Positions 34,028-43,537 are shown, counted from the first letter of the stretch. The stretch: 64,000 bases of DNA from an uncultured Lachnospiraceae bacterium (GCA_902779355.1 CACZBF010000011.1:1-64000), one strand, 5' to 3'. Program-made: numbers and translations. Notes: generated from the letters alone by a model not told the origin.

Positions 34028-34557
34028 AAGGAAAGATCACCGTACAGAAAATTGTTATCATGGGCGCGTTGCTTGCCCTCTATCTGGTCTTGAACGAAGT
34101 GTCCAAAATGCTGTCGTTACCGCTTGGAAGCAACCTTCGGATTGGCCTTACGTTCTTGCCTGTGGTCTGCGCCGCGATCATCTTCGGACCGATCGAAGCA
34201 GCCATTGTCGGCGGACTCGGCGATATGCTGGGCGCCTTTCTCTTCCCGACCGGGCCCTTTTTCCCGGGTTTTACATTGACTGCAGTGCTGACAGGCCTGA
34301 TCCACGGCTTTTTCCTGCGGAAAAAGGTAACACTCCCGCGGATCCTGATCTCCTTTGGCATCGTGCAGTTCATCTGCGGCATGCTTCTGAATACATTATG
34401 GCTCAGCATCCTTTACGGGAAAGCCTTTCTTGTGTATTTGCCGGGAAGAGCCACGCAGGCAGCGGTTTCGTTTGCTGTGGAAGTCGTGCTGACATATGTC
34501 CTGAACCTGGTACTGTTCCAGAGATTAAAGAAAATGGTCACGAAAACCCCTGAATAA
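34024..34557 (+). CDS. folT: folate-type ECF transporter S component
   Basis: This is a 177-residue, six-helix substrate-binding subunit of an energy-coupling-factor transporter. LRIGLTFLPVVCAAIIFGP, GGLGDMLGAFLFPTGPFFPG and the following helix match FolT-type S components, which bind folate. The ECF ATPase and T subunits are not here, so it would use a shared module. It overlaps aroB at ATGA; aroB leads to chorismate, a source of p-aminobenzoate, so the pair may serve folate supply by synthesis and uptake. No riboswitch fits in the overlap. Confidence 0.78.
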   Translation: MKGKITVQKIVIMGALLALYLVLNEVSKMLSLPLGSNLRIGLTFLPVVCAAIIFGPIEAAIVGGLGDMLGAFLFPTGPFFPGFTLTAVLTGLIHGFFLRKKVTLPRILISFGIVQFICGMLLNTLWLSILYGKAFLVYLPGRATQAAVSFAVEVVLTYVLNLVLFQRLKKMVTKTPE

Positions 34558-34586
34558 GGGATGCAGACGCACGGAAGGAGGCGCTT

Positions 34587-35327
34587 ATGTCAGAGCTTGA
34601 AACCTTACAGCAATGGATCGATGAGTCGGAACGGATCGTCTTTTTCGGAGGTGCGGGCGTTTCGACGGAGAGCGGAATACCGGATTTCCGCAGTCAGGAC
34701 GGTCTTTACAATCAGGAATACAAGTATCCGCCGGAGACGATCGTCAGTCACAGCTTTTACCGGGCGAATCCGAAGGAGTTTTATCGGTTTTATCGCAATA
34801 AGATGCTGATGCCGGACGCACAGCCGAATGCGGCGCATAAAAAATTGGCCGAATTGGAAGCGGCAGGTAAGCTGACGGCGGTTGTGACGCAGAATATCGA
34901 CGGTCTGCATCAGAAGGCCGGCAGCAAAACAGTGTATGAATTGCACGGCAGCGTGATGCGTAATTATTGCGAACATTGCCATCAGTTTTTCGATCTGGAG
35001 TATATGCTGAACTATAAAAATGAAGAAAACGGGGATGTCCCGCTCTGTGATGCCTGCGGCGGTCCCATCAAGCCGGATGTGGTGCTGTATGAAGAGGGCC
35101 TGGATGACCGTGTGATCTCCGGGGCGGTGGAGGCGATCTCCCATGCGGATATGCTGATTATCGGTGGGACATCTCTGATCGTGTATCCGGCAGCCGGATT
35201 TATCAACTATTATCATGGTAATAAGCTTGTTTTGATCAATAAATCCCAGACATCTGTGGATTCTCGTGCAAATCTCGTGATCCATGACCCGATCGGCCAG
35301 GTGCTCGGCCAGATTAAAGTGCAGTAA
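34587..35327 (+). CDS. cobB: NAD-dependent protein deacylase (sirtuin)
   Basis: This Sir2-family enzyme removes acyl groups from lysine using NAD. The 246-residue protein has the NAD motif GAGVSTESGIPDFRS, QNIDGLHQKAG, the catalytic histidine in LHGSVMRN, a four-cysteine zinc site (CEHC and CDAC) and GTSLIVYPAAGF, LINKSQTSVD. The start at 34587 is behind AAGGAGG. Confidence 0.94.
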   Translation: MSELETLQQWIDESERIVFFGGAGVSTESGIPDFRSQDGLYNQEYKYPPETIVSHSFYRANPKEFYRFYRNKMLMPDAQPNAAHKKLAELEAAGKLTAVVTQNIDGLHQKAGSKTVYELHGSVMRNYCEHCHQFFDLEYMLNYKNEENGDVPLCDACGGPIKPDVVLYEEGLDDRVISGAVEAISHADMLIIGGTSLIVYPAAGFINYYHGNKLVLINKSQTSVDSRANLVIHDPIGQVLGQIKVQ

Positions 35328-35364
35328 GCACCGGCAGAGCTCCATTTGAAAGGAGGAGACGAAG

Positions 35365-35934
35365 ATGAACAACACATTGAAAAAGATCCTTTTGTTCTTT
35401 TGCGGGATCGCCCTGATCATATTCGGGATCGTAGTGCTTGCGAACTGGTCTCTGATGATTTATTTTTGCGCGATCGCGCTGATCATCTATGGTGGGGGGT
35501 CTCTGTTGATGTGGTTTGACCACAAAAAGAGCGGTACCGCCAGCAGATGGTCGTTTTGGATCGCGATCGCATCCATCGCTTCGGGTATTGCGATCATTGT
35601 GGGTGGTTCGCTGAATCTTGTTACGGTTGGTTTCGTGATGCTGGTCTTTGGTATCTGGCTGATCGTCTGCGGCGTTCTGGAGATCATAGGCGCGGTCATC
35701 TATCGAAAGGCAATGACCACCATAGAACTTGGCGTACAGGCGCCGGGATCCATGCTGTCGATTGTGTTTGGTGGGATCATGATCGGCGTCGGACTGCTTG
35801 TTGCGCTGCTGCCGATATTTGCGCTTGTTGTGGCGACGATCCTCCTTGCCATCGCGATGATCGTGGGAGGAGTCCGGATGATCTTTGGTTCTTTCTCCAC
35901 AGGGTCGATTACGAAAAAGGAGGAGATCGCATGA
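35365..35934 (+). CDS. HdeD/DUF308-family membrane protein
   Basis: This is a 189-residue protein of six membrane helices in three repeats, paralogous to the one at 15834. LLFFCGIALIIFGIVVL, MLVFGIWLIVCGVLEIIGAV and MLSIVFGGIMIGVGLLVAL show the repeat. The function is not known. The start is behind AAAGGAGGAG. Its stop overlaps the start of the patatin-like gene (ATGA), so the two are likely made together at the membrane. Confidence 0.75.
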   Translation: MNNTLKKILLFFCGIALIIFGIVVLANWSLMIYFCAIALIIYGGGSLLMWFDHKKSGTASRWSFWIAIASIASGIAIIVGGSLNLVTVGFVMLVFGIWLIVCGVLEIIGAVIYRKAMTTIELGVQAPGSMLSIVFGGIMIGVGLLVALLPIFALVVATILLAIAMIVGGVRMIFGSFSTGSITKKEEIA

Positions 35935-37232
35935 AACGAGGAATTGTTCTGAGCGGCGGCGGTACAAAAGGTGCCTATGAAGTCGGGGTCTGGCGGGCAT
36001 TGAACGAACTGGGTATCGACTATCAGATCGTGACCGGAACCTCCATCGGCTCCATCAACGGCGCATTGATGGCAATGCAGGATTATGAACGCTCCGAAAA
36101 AATGTGGCTTGGCATGCAGATGGGCGATCTGATGAATGAGAATTATCAAAGAGGCCATACGGTGCAAGGCTTTTTAAAGAGTATTTTCTCTCCGGGGGAG
36201 TTTATGCGGAGCAAGATTTCGGCAGGTGCAGTCGACAATTCTCCTTTCCCGGAATTTATCCATACCAATATTGACGAAGAAGTGATTCGAAAATCGCCCG
36301 TAGACTATGGGCTTGTAACTGTCCGTAACCGGGATCGGAAGCCTTTTTCCCTTACGAAATCCATGATCCCGGAGGGACTGCTTGCGGACTATATCATCGC
36401 ATCCTCTTCGGTTTATCCGGTTTTTCCGATGCACCTGATTGGGGAAGAATACTATATCGACGGGATGTATCATGACAACCTCCCGATCGATCTTGCCGTT
36501 TCCATGGGTGCGGGAGAACTGATCGTCGTGGATCTGCATCAGGAAGCGCAGCATCCGGATTATGAAGGCCGTCCTTATGTCACATATATCACGCCAAGCG
36601 AAGATCTAGGAGGAATTCTCGCATTTGATCCGGTGAGGATCCGCAAGAATATCGAAATGGGTTATCGTGATGCGATGCGCAGCTTCGGTAAGTACAAGGG
36701 TTATGTCTACTGCTTCCGGCCGGAAAGCCTGAGCGGCTTTGATAGCGCGGTGGAACGCTATAACCTGTATTGCGCGGTGGGTCAGGCAACCGCGAATCTG
36801 AATGCCAAAACCAAACTGAAGAAAAAGATGGACGTCAATCAGATGTTCCGTCTGATCGAGAAGTATGCAAGAGGCCATGCAGTCCAAAAAGAGGATTATT
36901 TCATCCGTGGCGCAGAGATTGCAGCGGAAGTCTGCGGCCTCAGCCATGAAACGATCTGGGATATGAAGGATCTGGTCGATGCGGTAAAGGAAAAGATCGG
37001 ACCGGCGGAAGCATATCCGGATCGGACTATGTTTGCATGTAAAAAAGCGAGTACGCTGTATAAGCGCATGAAAGCGCTGAAAAAAGAAAAGGATTCGCTC
37101 TATCTGATGGGTTGTCTCTATCATTATGATCATAACGCGGATCCGGGCTATGCGATCATGCGTGAGATCCTGTGGTCGCTGCCAAAAGAGCTTGCAGGAT
37201 GCCTGTTTGTGCGTGCAATCGAGGCCTGTTGA
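35931..37232 (+). CDS. patatin-like phospholipase
   Basis: This 433-residue lipid acyl hydrolase uses a Ser-Asp dyad. The oxyanion motif GGGTKGAYEVG is at residues 9-19, the nucleophile motif GTSIG follows at about 39-43, and the catalytic Asp lies in DGMYHDNLPIDLA. A helical domain of about 200 residues after the patatin fold is unassigned. A long reading frame extends upstream through the HdeD gene in another frame, but ATG 35931 after AAGGAGG is clear. No signal peptide is present, so it acts in the cytoplasm or on the inner face of the membrane. Confidence 0.9.
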   Translation: MKRGIVLSGGGTKGAYEVGVWRALNELGIDYQIVTGTSIGSINGALMAMQDYERSEKMWLGMQMGDLMNENYQRGHTVQGFLKSIFSPGEFMRSKISAGAVDNSPFPEFIHTNIDEEVIRKSPVDYGLVTVRNRDRKPFSLTKSMIPEGLLADYIIASSSVYPVFPMHLIGEEYYIDGMYHDNLPIDLAVSMGAGELIVVDLHQEAQHPDYEGRPYVTYITPSEDLGGILAFDPVRIRKNIEMGYRDAMRSFGKYKGYVYCFRPESLSGFDSAVERYNLYCAVGQATANLNAKTKLKKKMDVNQMFRLIEKYARGHAVQKEDYFIRGAEIAAEVCGLSHETIWDMKDLVDAVKEKIGPAEAYPDRTMFACKKASTLYKRMKALKKEKDSLYLMGCLYHYDHNADPGYAIMREILWSLPKELAGCLFVRAIEAC

Positions 37233-37274
37233 TCTTTTTCAGAAAAATTTTAGAGAAATTTTTGAAATATTTTC

Positions 37275-37303
37275 TTGAAACCGGCGTAAAATCGTGCTAT
37301 CAT
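37275..37303 (+). promoter_or_regulatory. promoter and leader of the rpsF operon
   Basis: TTGAAA (37275-37280) and TATCAT (37298-37303) are 17 bp apart, with TGC forming an extended -10. The leader contains a small hairpin, CTCTCC (37333-37338)/GGAGGG (37345-37350), placed where an S6:S18 autoregulatory hairpin would lie; I cannot confirm the class. Confidence 0.75.
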
Positions 37304-37372
37304 TTTGATTCGTGATAGTGAATTTCCTTGCTCTCTCCATCGAGGGAGGGCCAGAGACCAAAAGGAGGTACG

Positions 37373-37669
37373 ATGAGCATGAGCAAGTATGAGTTAGCAC
37401 TTGTTGTGAATGCAAAAATCGAAGACGATGCCCGTAATGCAACAGTCGAGAAGGCAAAAGAGTATGTGACTCGTTTCGGCGGCACCATTACGGACGTGGA
37501 TGACTGGGGCAAAAAGAAGCTCGCTTACGAGATCCAGAAAATGGACGAAGGCTTCTACTATTTCATCCACTTTGATGCACCGACCGATGCTCCGGCACAG
37601 ATCGAGCAGCGCGTCCGCATCATGGACAACGTTCTTCGTTTCTTATGCGTGAAGCAGGAAGAGGCTTAA
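37373..37669 (+). CDS. rpsF: 30S ribosomal protein S6
   Basis: S6 is a 98-residue small-subunit protein that binds as a heterodimer with S18. KYELALVVNAK at the start and DDWGKKKLAYEIQKMDEGFY in the middle are family features. The ATG at 37373 follows a full AAGGAGG; an upstream in-frame ATG overlaps the leader hairpin and is not used. It heads the operon rpsF-ssb-rpsR. Confidence 0.96.
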   Translation: MSMSKYELALVVNAKIEDDARNATVEKAKEYVTRFGGTITDVDDWGKKKLAYEIQKMDEGFYYFIHFDAPTDAPAQIEQRVRIMDNVLRFLCVKQEEA

Positions 37670-37684
37670 AAAAGGAGAACGTCT

Positions 37685-38134
37685 ATGAATAAAGTTATTT
37701 TGATGGGTCGTCTGACCCGTGATCCCGATGTCCGCTATTCCGCAGGAGAGCAGTCTCAGGCAATTGCCCGTTATACACTGGCAGTGGACCGCAGAGGCCG
37801 CAGAAACAATGAAGACGGACAGCAGACAGCGGATTTTATCAACTGCGTCGCATTTGGAAGAGCCGGTGAGTTTGCCGAGAAGTATTTCCATAAGGGAATC
37901 AAGATCGCCATCACTGGCCGCATCCAGACCGGTTCCTACACAAACAAAGAAGGGCAGAAGGTCTACACGACCGATGTCGTTGTGGAGGAGCAGGAATTTG
38001 CAGAGAGCAAGGCAGCTTCCGAGAGCAATGCCGGCGGATCTTCCGCACAGGCTCCGACAGAGATGCCGTCTGCAGCCGGTGACGGGTTCATGAACATTCC
38101 GGAAGGGATCAACGAAGAGTTACCGTTCAATTAG
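37685..38134 (+). CDS. ssb: single-stranded DNA-binding protein
   Basis: SSB has an N-terminal OB fold (about 1-108), MNKVILMGRLTRDPDVRYS, and a flexible tail that ends in INEELPFN, a form of the acidic tip that binds repair and replication proteins. ITGRIQTGSYTNKEGQKVY is typical. The 149 residues are normal. It lies between the genes for S6 and S18, as in most Firmicutes. Confidence 0.95.
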   Translation: MNKVILMGRLTRDPDVRYSAGEQSQAIARYTLAVDRRGRRNNEDGQQTADFINCVAFGRAGEFAEKYFHKGIKIAITGRIQTGSYTNKEGQKVYTTDVVVEEQEFAESKAASESNAGGSSAQAPTEMPSAAGDGFMNIPEGINEELPFN

Positions 38135-38188
38135 ACGAAACAGGACGGCGTCTGAAAGAAGCGCCGGTCAGAGAGAGGAGACAAACAA

Positions 38189-38449
38189 ATGCCTTATAAT
38201 AGAAAAGAAGCAGGTGACGCTCCGGCACGGAGACGCCCCATGCACAGAAGAAAAAAGGTTTGTGTGTTCTGCGGAAAGGACAATGTCATTGATTACAAGG
38301 ATACCAACAAGCTCAAGAGATTCATCTCCGAGCGCGGCAAGATCCTTCCGAGAAGAATCACAGGAAACTGCGCAAAGCACCAGAGAGCCCTGACGGTTGC
38401 GATCAAGAGAGCGCGCCACGTAGCCCTGATGCCGTATGTAGCAGATTAA
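38189..38449 (+). CDS. rpsR: 30S ribosomal protein S18
   Basis: S18, 86 residues, binds S6 on the ribosome platform. [10 protein letters not shown] shows the cysteine-containing (C+) form, and [22 protein letters not shown] plus TGNCAKHQR are family features. It ends the operon and is followed by a terminator. Confidence 0.96.
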   Translation: MPYNRKEAGDAPARRRPMHRRKKVCVFCGKDNVIDYKDTNKLKRFISERGKILPRRITGNCAKHQRALTVAIKRARHVALMPYVAD

Positions 38450-38464
38450 TTCCGGGAAAACAAG

Positions 38465-38504
38465 ACAGCCCGAAATACCAGAGATGGTGTTTCGGGCTGT
38501 TTTA
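38465..38504 (+). terminator. terminator of the rpsF operon
   Basis: ACAGCCCGAAA (38465-38475) pairs with TTTCGGGCTGT (38490-38500), with an inner ACC/GGT pair, and a T run follows. The convergent acyltransferase gene ends at 38510. Confidence 0.88.
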
Positions 38505-38509
38505 TTGTT

Positions 38510-39514
38510 TTATGCTTTGTTTTTATTCTTCCATCGCATCTTCACCTCTACGACCGCGACGGAAATGCCGAATGCGATCGCATAGAACAAAATCCGGAGG
38601 GGGATCGCCTGCTCGGGCGGGAGGAAATCCGTGCCGGCAAGGTGCTCGAGCTTAAACGGGATGTAGCCGAGCAACGGATAGAAGATGAGAGAATGCTTGC
38701 CGAGATAGGAGAACGGTGTCAGCAACGGTGTTTTGGTAAGGAGCCGCGACAGAATGATCGTAAAGAAGATCCCGCAAAGCGCCGTGGCGTAGTTCAGTAA
38801 GATATCGTAAGAGGTGGCGCTGTTGAGATCCAGCGTCGTCCCGAAAAGCTGCACCAGCACATAAGTGCCGAGAATATTAAGCCCAAGGAATACTGGGCAG
38901 AGAAACCACTTTTCACGGGAAGTCATGGTATGGAACGGTTTCCAGTCGGACATCAAAAAGCCGAGATAGTAGAAACCGCTGGAATATAGGATCGTGGCGA
39001 TCTTAAAGCTGTTGAAAAAGAACAGCCGGTGCAAAAGGAATCCAGCAATGACAAAGCCGAGGAAGACCAGAGAAAGTACGATCCTGTTTTTGATCAGGCG
39101 TTTTCCGATGTCGAGCAAGAGCCGGACAAAAAAGAGTACAAAGAAGAACCAGAGGATCGCATAACCGCCCTGTCCGGTCAGAAACAGCTTGACCTCAAGG
39201 CGCGGGCTGGAAAAAGGATCCTTCAGCAGCACATCCAGCAGGATAAAGATTGCGGAAAACACACAATACGGAACCAGAAGCCCTTTTACGTTCTTTTTCA
39301 GAGCGGTGAGAAAGGGTTCGCTGGTTTCTTTTTTTACAAAGAGTCCGGATAGGAAGAAATACAGCGGGATATGGAACGAAAAGATCCATACCAGGATCGG
39401 AAAGGGGAGCTCTTGGACGTGACCGATCACAACCAGGAGGACACCGATGCCTTTTGCGATATCATATTCCGGAAACCGCGGTTTTCCGGCGTTTTTTATC
39501 TGATTCTCAGCCAT
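38510..39514 (-). CDS. acyltransferase 3 family membrane protein
   Basis: This 334-residue protein has about ten membrane helices and the Acyl_transf_3 pattern: FPEYDIAKGIGVLLVVIGHV at the N terminus includes the catalytic-region histidine, followed by FSFHIPLYFFLSGLF. Family members acetylate or acylate sugars of exopolysaccharide, peptidoglycan or cell-wall polymers. The acceptor here is unknown. It is a single minus-strand gene between two + strand operons. Confidence 0.88.
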   Translation of the reverse strand: MAENQIKNAGKPRFPEYDIAKGIGVLLVVIGHVQELPFPILVWIFSFHIPLYFFLSGLFVKKETSEPFLTALKKNVKGLLVPYCVFSAIFILLDVLLKDPFSSPRLEVKLFLTGQGGYAILWFFFVLFFVRLLLDIGKRLIKNRIVLSLVFLGFVIAGFLLHRLFFFNSFKIATILYSSGFYYLGFLMSDWKPFHTMTSREKWFLCPVFLGLNILGTYVLVQLFGTTLDLNSATSYDILLNYATALCGIFFTIILSRLLTKTPLLTPFSYLGKHSLIFYPLLGYIPFKLEHLAGTDFLPPEQAIPLRILFYAIAFGISVAVVEVKMRWKNKNKA

Positions 39515-39621
39515 AAGTTTAGTATATCACATTGTCAAAAAACGTGGTATAATAGACAAGGTTTTGTTACTGATTTCAGAACTCTCGTTTATCATAAAGA
39601 AAGACATTAAGGAAGACATCT

Positions 39622-41676
39622 ATGAAGCGAAAGATATGCTTTCGGGGCAAGCTATTTGTCTATATGATCATGCCCCTTCTGATGCTGATCCCCTTTGGTG
39701 TGATCACGGGGATCGCATTTTCTCTCGATCTGCGGGTAGGACAGACAGTTCTGGTCGTAATGCTGATCTATGCGGCTCTGGTCATTGCAATGTATGCCGT
39801 GAACAAAGCGGTCTTTTTCCAGGAATTGATCAATTTTGCGACCCAATACGGCAGTGTGCAAAAAGAACTGCTGGACGAGTTTGAGGTTCCGTATGCTCTG
39901 GTTGATGCAAACGGGAAGATGCTTTGGGTCAATCGGCGTTTCACCGGATTGACCGAAAAAGAAAAGACTTACCATAAATCCGTTACGACGATCTTCCCGA
40001 CGATCACAAAAGAGCTCCTGCAAAAAGAGGAAGTGCACAGCGTGGCGGTCGTTCTGGATGACCGGAACTATCGCGTCCTGCTTTCCAGGATCAAGCTGAG
40101 CAACCTCGTACAGGGGATGGATATGATGTCGATCCAGCCGGAGGATGCGGCGGATTATCTGACTGCCCTCTATCTTTTTGACGAGACGGAGCTGAACCGC
40201 GTCAATATTGAAAACGAGGAACAGCGGCTTGTTGCCGGTCTTGTCTATATTGACAACTATGATGAAGTCTTAGAGAGCATGGAGGATGTCAAGAAGTCCA
40301 TGCTGGTCGCTCTGGTGGATCGCCGTGTGAATAAGTACTTTGCCGAATCGGATGCGCTTGTCCGAAAGATTGAGAATGACAAGTATTTTGTGGTGTTCAA
40401 AAACCGCTTCCTGCCGCAGATGGAGGAGGATAAATTCCATCTGCTGGATGATGTGAAGACGATCAAGGTCGGAAACGAGATTGCTGTGACGCTGAGCATC
40501 GGTCTCGGCGCGACTGCTTCCACCTATGCGGAAAATTACGAATATGCGCATGCTGCGATCGATCTGGCACTTGGCCGCGGCGGCGACCAAGTCGTGGTCA
40601 AAGAGGGAGAGGAGATCACCTATTACGGCGGTTCCTCCAAGCAGGTGGAAAAGAATACCCGTGTCAAAGCCCGTGTGAAGGCGCATGCGTTGCGTGAAAT
40701 GATGGAGACGCACAGCCGGATCATCTGTATGGGTCATCATCTCAGCGATCCCGATGCATTCGGTGCTGCGATCGGTGTTTGCGCAGCGGCTAAAGAGGTT
40801 GGGAAGAAAGCGCAGATTGTATTGAATGAGATTACGGCGACGCTCCGACGGGAAATGGAGTCCTTTTCTCCGGAAAACGGATATGAAGCAGATCTGTTTA
40901 TCAACAGTGAGCAGGCGCTGGAATATGCCGACCGTAATACGCTGATCATGGTGGTGGATACAAACCGTCCCTCCTATACGGAGTGCCCGGATCTTTTAAA
41001 GCGGGGCCTGAATATCGTGGTGTTCGACCATCACAGGCAGGGCAATGAAGTGATCGAAAGTCCGCTTCTTTCCTACATCGAGCCTTATGCATCCTCCACC
41101 TGCGAGATGATCGCAGAGGTCTTGCAGTATTTTTCGGAAAACATGAAGCTCACAGCGGAAGAGTCAGATGCGATCTATGCCGGTATCCTCGTTGATACCA
41201 ACAATTTTTTGACAAAAACCGGTGTGCGGACGTTTGAAGCGGCTGCTTATCTGAAGCGCAGCGGCGCGGATGTGACGCGTGTCCGCAAAATGATGCGAAA
41301 TGACATGGCGGCTTATAAAGAGCGCGCGGAGATCCTCCGGAAAGCCGAGGTATACCGCAATGCATTTGCGATTTCGGCCTGTGATTCTGAAATGGTGGAG
41401 AGTCCGACCATCGTCGGTGCGCAGGCAGCAAACGAACTATTGAATATTATCGGGATCAAGGCATCTTTCGTGCTGGCGGAGTTTCAGAACCGGATCTTTA
41501 TCAGCTCCAGATCTATTGATGAGATCAATGTGCAGTTGATCATGGAGCGGCTTGGCGGCGGCGGACACGTCAGTGTGGCCGGTGCACAGTTTACGGACTG
41601 CACGATCGAAGAAGCAAAACAGCGGATCCGGGACGTGCTGGATGCCATGATTGAGGAAGGGGATATCAAGTTATGA
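39622..41676 (+). CDS. gdpP: c-di-AMP phosphodiesterase GdpP
   Basis: GdpP degrades cyclic di-AMP. The 684-residue protein has two N-terminal membrane helices (about 10-55), a PAS-like domain (about 75-145), a degenerate GGDEF domain (about 170-300) and the DHH/DHHA1 phosphodiesterase half with GHHLSDPDAFGAAIG, VVDTNRPSY, VFDHHRQG and the C-terminal GGGGHVSVAGAQF. It lies upstream of rplI and dnaB with a four-base overlap, as in many Firmicutes. A TATAAT at 39548-39553 is the likely -10; AAGGAAG precedes the ATG. Confidence 0.95.
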   Translation: MKRKICFRGKLFVYMIMPLLMLIPFGVITGIAFSLDLRVGQTVLVVMLIYAALVIAMYAVNKAVFFQELINFATQYGSVQKELLDEFEVPYALVDANGKMLWVNRRFTGLTEKEKTYHKSVTTIFPTITKELLQKEEVHSVAVVLDDRNYRVLLSRIKLSNLVQGMDMMSIQPEDAADYLTALYLFDETELNRVNIENEEQRLVAGLVYIDNYDEVLESMEDVKKSMLVALVDRRVNKYFAESDALVRKIENDKYFVVFKNRFLPQMEEDKFHLLDDVKTIKVGNEIAVTLSIGLGATASTYAENYEYAHAAIDLALGRGGDQVVVKEGEEITYYGGSSKQVEKNTRVKARVKAHALREMMETHSRIICMGHHLSDPDAFGAAIGVCAAAKEVGKKAQIVLNEITATLRREMESFSPENGYEADLFINSEQALEYADRNTLIMVVDTNRPSYTECPDLLKRGLNIVVFDHHRQGNEVIESPLLSYIEPYASSTCEMIAEVLQYFSENMKLTAEESDAIYAGILVDTNNFLTKTGVRTFEAAAYLKRSGADVTRVRKMMRNDMAAYKERAEILRKAEVYRNAFAISACDSEMVESPTIVGAQAANELLNIIGIKASFVLAEFQNRIFISSRSIDEINVQLIMERLGGGGHVSVAGAQFTDCTIEEAKQRIRDVLDAMIEEGDIKL

Positions 41677-42122
41677 AAGTGATCTTGTTGACAGATGTCA
41701 AAAATCAGGGAAAAAAGGGCGATATCGTGACGGTCAGTGACGCGTACGCAAGAAATGTCCTTTTCGCGAAAAAACAGGCAGTAGAGGCGACAAGTAAGAA
41801 CCTGAACGATTTAAAGCTCCAGAATGCCCATGAGCAGAAGGTGGCAGAGGAGAACTACGAAAATGCCTGCAAACTGGCGGAGAACTTAAAGGATAAGCTT
41901 GTGAAACTCACGATCCGTGCAGGGAAAGACGGAAAAACCTTTGGCTCTGTATCGACAAAAGAAATCTCAGAAGCCTGCAAGGATCAGTTCGGGATCGAGC
42001 TGGACAAGAAAAAGATGGTGCTCTCCGAACCGATCAAAACGCTCGGTACGTATGAGGTCAGTGTGAAGCTGCATCCCAAAGTGACCGGGACACTGCGTGT
42101 CAATGTGACTTCGGAGGAGTAA
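41673..42122 (+). CDS. rplI: 50S ribosomal protein L9
   Basis: L9 binds 23S rRNA near the L1 stalk. The 149-residue protein starts with MKVILLTDVKNQGKKGDIVTV, has the long connecting helix, and ends with the second domain (GSVSTKEISEAC). It overlaps gdpP at ATGA and precedes dnaB by 4 bp. Confidence 0.96.
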   Translation: MKVILLTDVKNQGKKGDIVTVSDAYARNVLFAKKQAVEATSKNLNDLKLQNAHEQKVAEENYENACKLAENLKDKLVKLTIRAGKDGKTFGSVSTKEISEACKDQFGIELDKKKMVLSEPIKTLGTYEVSVKLHPKVTGTLRVNVTSEE

Positions 42123-42126
42123 TACA

Positions 42127-43482
42127 ATGGATAACGAAGCCCAGATCAGGCGGCTGATGCCAAGCAGCCTGGAAGCGGAGCAGGCTGTCATCGGTGCCAT
42201 GCTGATGGATCGGGATGCGATCATCGCAGCCACGGAAATATTACAAAAAGATGACTTTTATCACGGCGTCTACGGTACGCTGTTTGAGGCAATGAAGGAG
42301 CTGTTTGATGCAGGACAGGCGGTGGATACCATCACCCTGCAGAATAAGCTCCGGGAAAAGAATGTGCCGCCGGAAGTGTCCTCGCTGGAATATATCGGGG
42401 GCATTTTGAATGCAATCCCGACATCCGCAAATGTCCGCTATTATGCAGGGATCGTGCGGGATAAGGCGGTGATGCGAAACCTGATCAAGACGCTTGAAAA
42501 ACTGGAAAACGAATGCTACGCCGGGGAAGAGCCCGTGCCGCTCGTATTGGAGGATACGGAAAAGAAGATCTTCAAGATCATTCAGGATTCCCGTGGGAAT
42601 ACAGACTATGTCCCCATTCGTGATGTTGTGCTGAATGCCCTGAAAAAGATCGAGATGGTTGCAAAGACCGAGGGGAATGTCACCGGGATTGCGACCGGCT
42701 TTACGGATCTGGATTATCGTACTGCAGGGCTGCAGCCTTCGGATCTGATCCTTGTAGCGGCCCGCCCGTCCATGGGAAAAACGGCATTTGTCCTGAATAT
42801 CGCACAGCATGTGGCATTCCGAAGTGACCTTTGCACGGCGATCTTCAGTCTGGAAATGAGTAAGGAACAGCTCGTCAACCGTCTGTTCTCTCTCGAAGGA
42901 CATATCGATGCACAGGCGATCCGGACAGGTACTCTAAAGGACACGGATTGGGAAAAGCTCGTGGAAGGCGCCGGTGTGATCGGCCGCTCCAAGCTGATCA
43001 TTGATGATACACCCGGTATCACGATCGCAGAACTGAGTTCCAAATGCCGGAAATACAAGCTGGAACATGACCTGAATCTCATCATCATCGACTATCTGCA
43101 ATTGATGAGCGGTGGCGGCAGAGCCTCGGAGTCCCGTACGCAGGAGATTTCCGATATCTCCAGATCCTTAAAATCCCTCGCCAGAGAGCTGAATGTGCCG
43201 GTGATCGCCCTGTCGCAGTTGAACCGTGCGGTCGAGCAGCGGCCGGATAAAAGGCCCATGCTCTCCGACCTGAGAGAATCGGGCGCCATTGAGCAGGATG
43301 CGGACGTTGTGATGTTCATCTATCGTGATGAATATTACAATAAAGATTCCGAGAACAAAGGGATTGCCGAGATCATTGTCGCAAAGCAAAGAAACGGCCC
43401 GATCGGGACTGTCAATCTGGTTTGGCTGCCGGAGTACACGCGGTTTGCCAATCTGGAGCGGCAATCCGGACCAAGACCGTAA
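42127..43482 (+). CDS. dnaB: replicative DNA helicase DnaB
   Basis: This 451-residue hexameric helicase (DnaC in Bacillus naming) has an N-terminal domain (PSSLEAEQAVIGAMLMD) and a RecA-like domain with Walker A RPSMGKTAF, Walker B LNLIIIDYLQLMSG, and the arginine-finger region SDLRESGAIEQDADVVMF. No intein interrupts it. It ends the gdpP-rplI-dnaB operon, with a terminator following. Confidence 0.96.
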   Translation: MDNEAQIRRLMPSSLEAEQAVIGAMLMDRDAIIAATEILQKDDFYHGVYGTLFEAMKELFDAGQAVDTITLQNKLREKNVPPEVSSLEYIGGILNAIPTSANVRYYAGIVRDKAVMRNLIKTLEKLENECYAGEEPVPLVLEDTEKKIFKIIQDSRGNTDYVPIRDVVLNALKKIEMVAKTEGNVTGIATGFTDLDYRTAGLQPSDLILVAARPSMGKTAFVLNIAQHVAFRSDLCTAIFSLEMSKEQLVNRLFSLEGHIDAQAIRTGTLKDTDWEKLVEGAGVIGRSKLIIDDTPGITIAELSSKCRKYKLEHDLNLIIIDYLQLMSGGGRASESRTQEISDISRSLKSLARELNVPVIALSQLNRAVEQRPDKRPMLSDLRESGAIEQDADVVMFIYRDEYYNKDSENKGIAEIIVAKQRNGPIGTVNLVWLPEYTRFANLERQSGPRP

Positions 43483-43491
43483 GTAGAACAC

Positions 43492-43537
43492 AAAAAAACA
43501 CCGTTTCCCATAAATAAAGTTGGGAAACGGTGTTTTT
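43492..43537. terminator. bidirectional terminator between dnaB and ferredoxin
   Basis: AAACACCGTTTCCCA pairs with TGGGAAACGGTGTTTTT (43521-43537). A run of A on the left and T on the right serve both converging genes. Confidence 0.9.
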
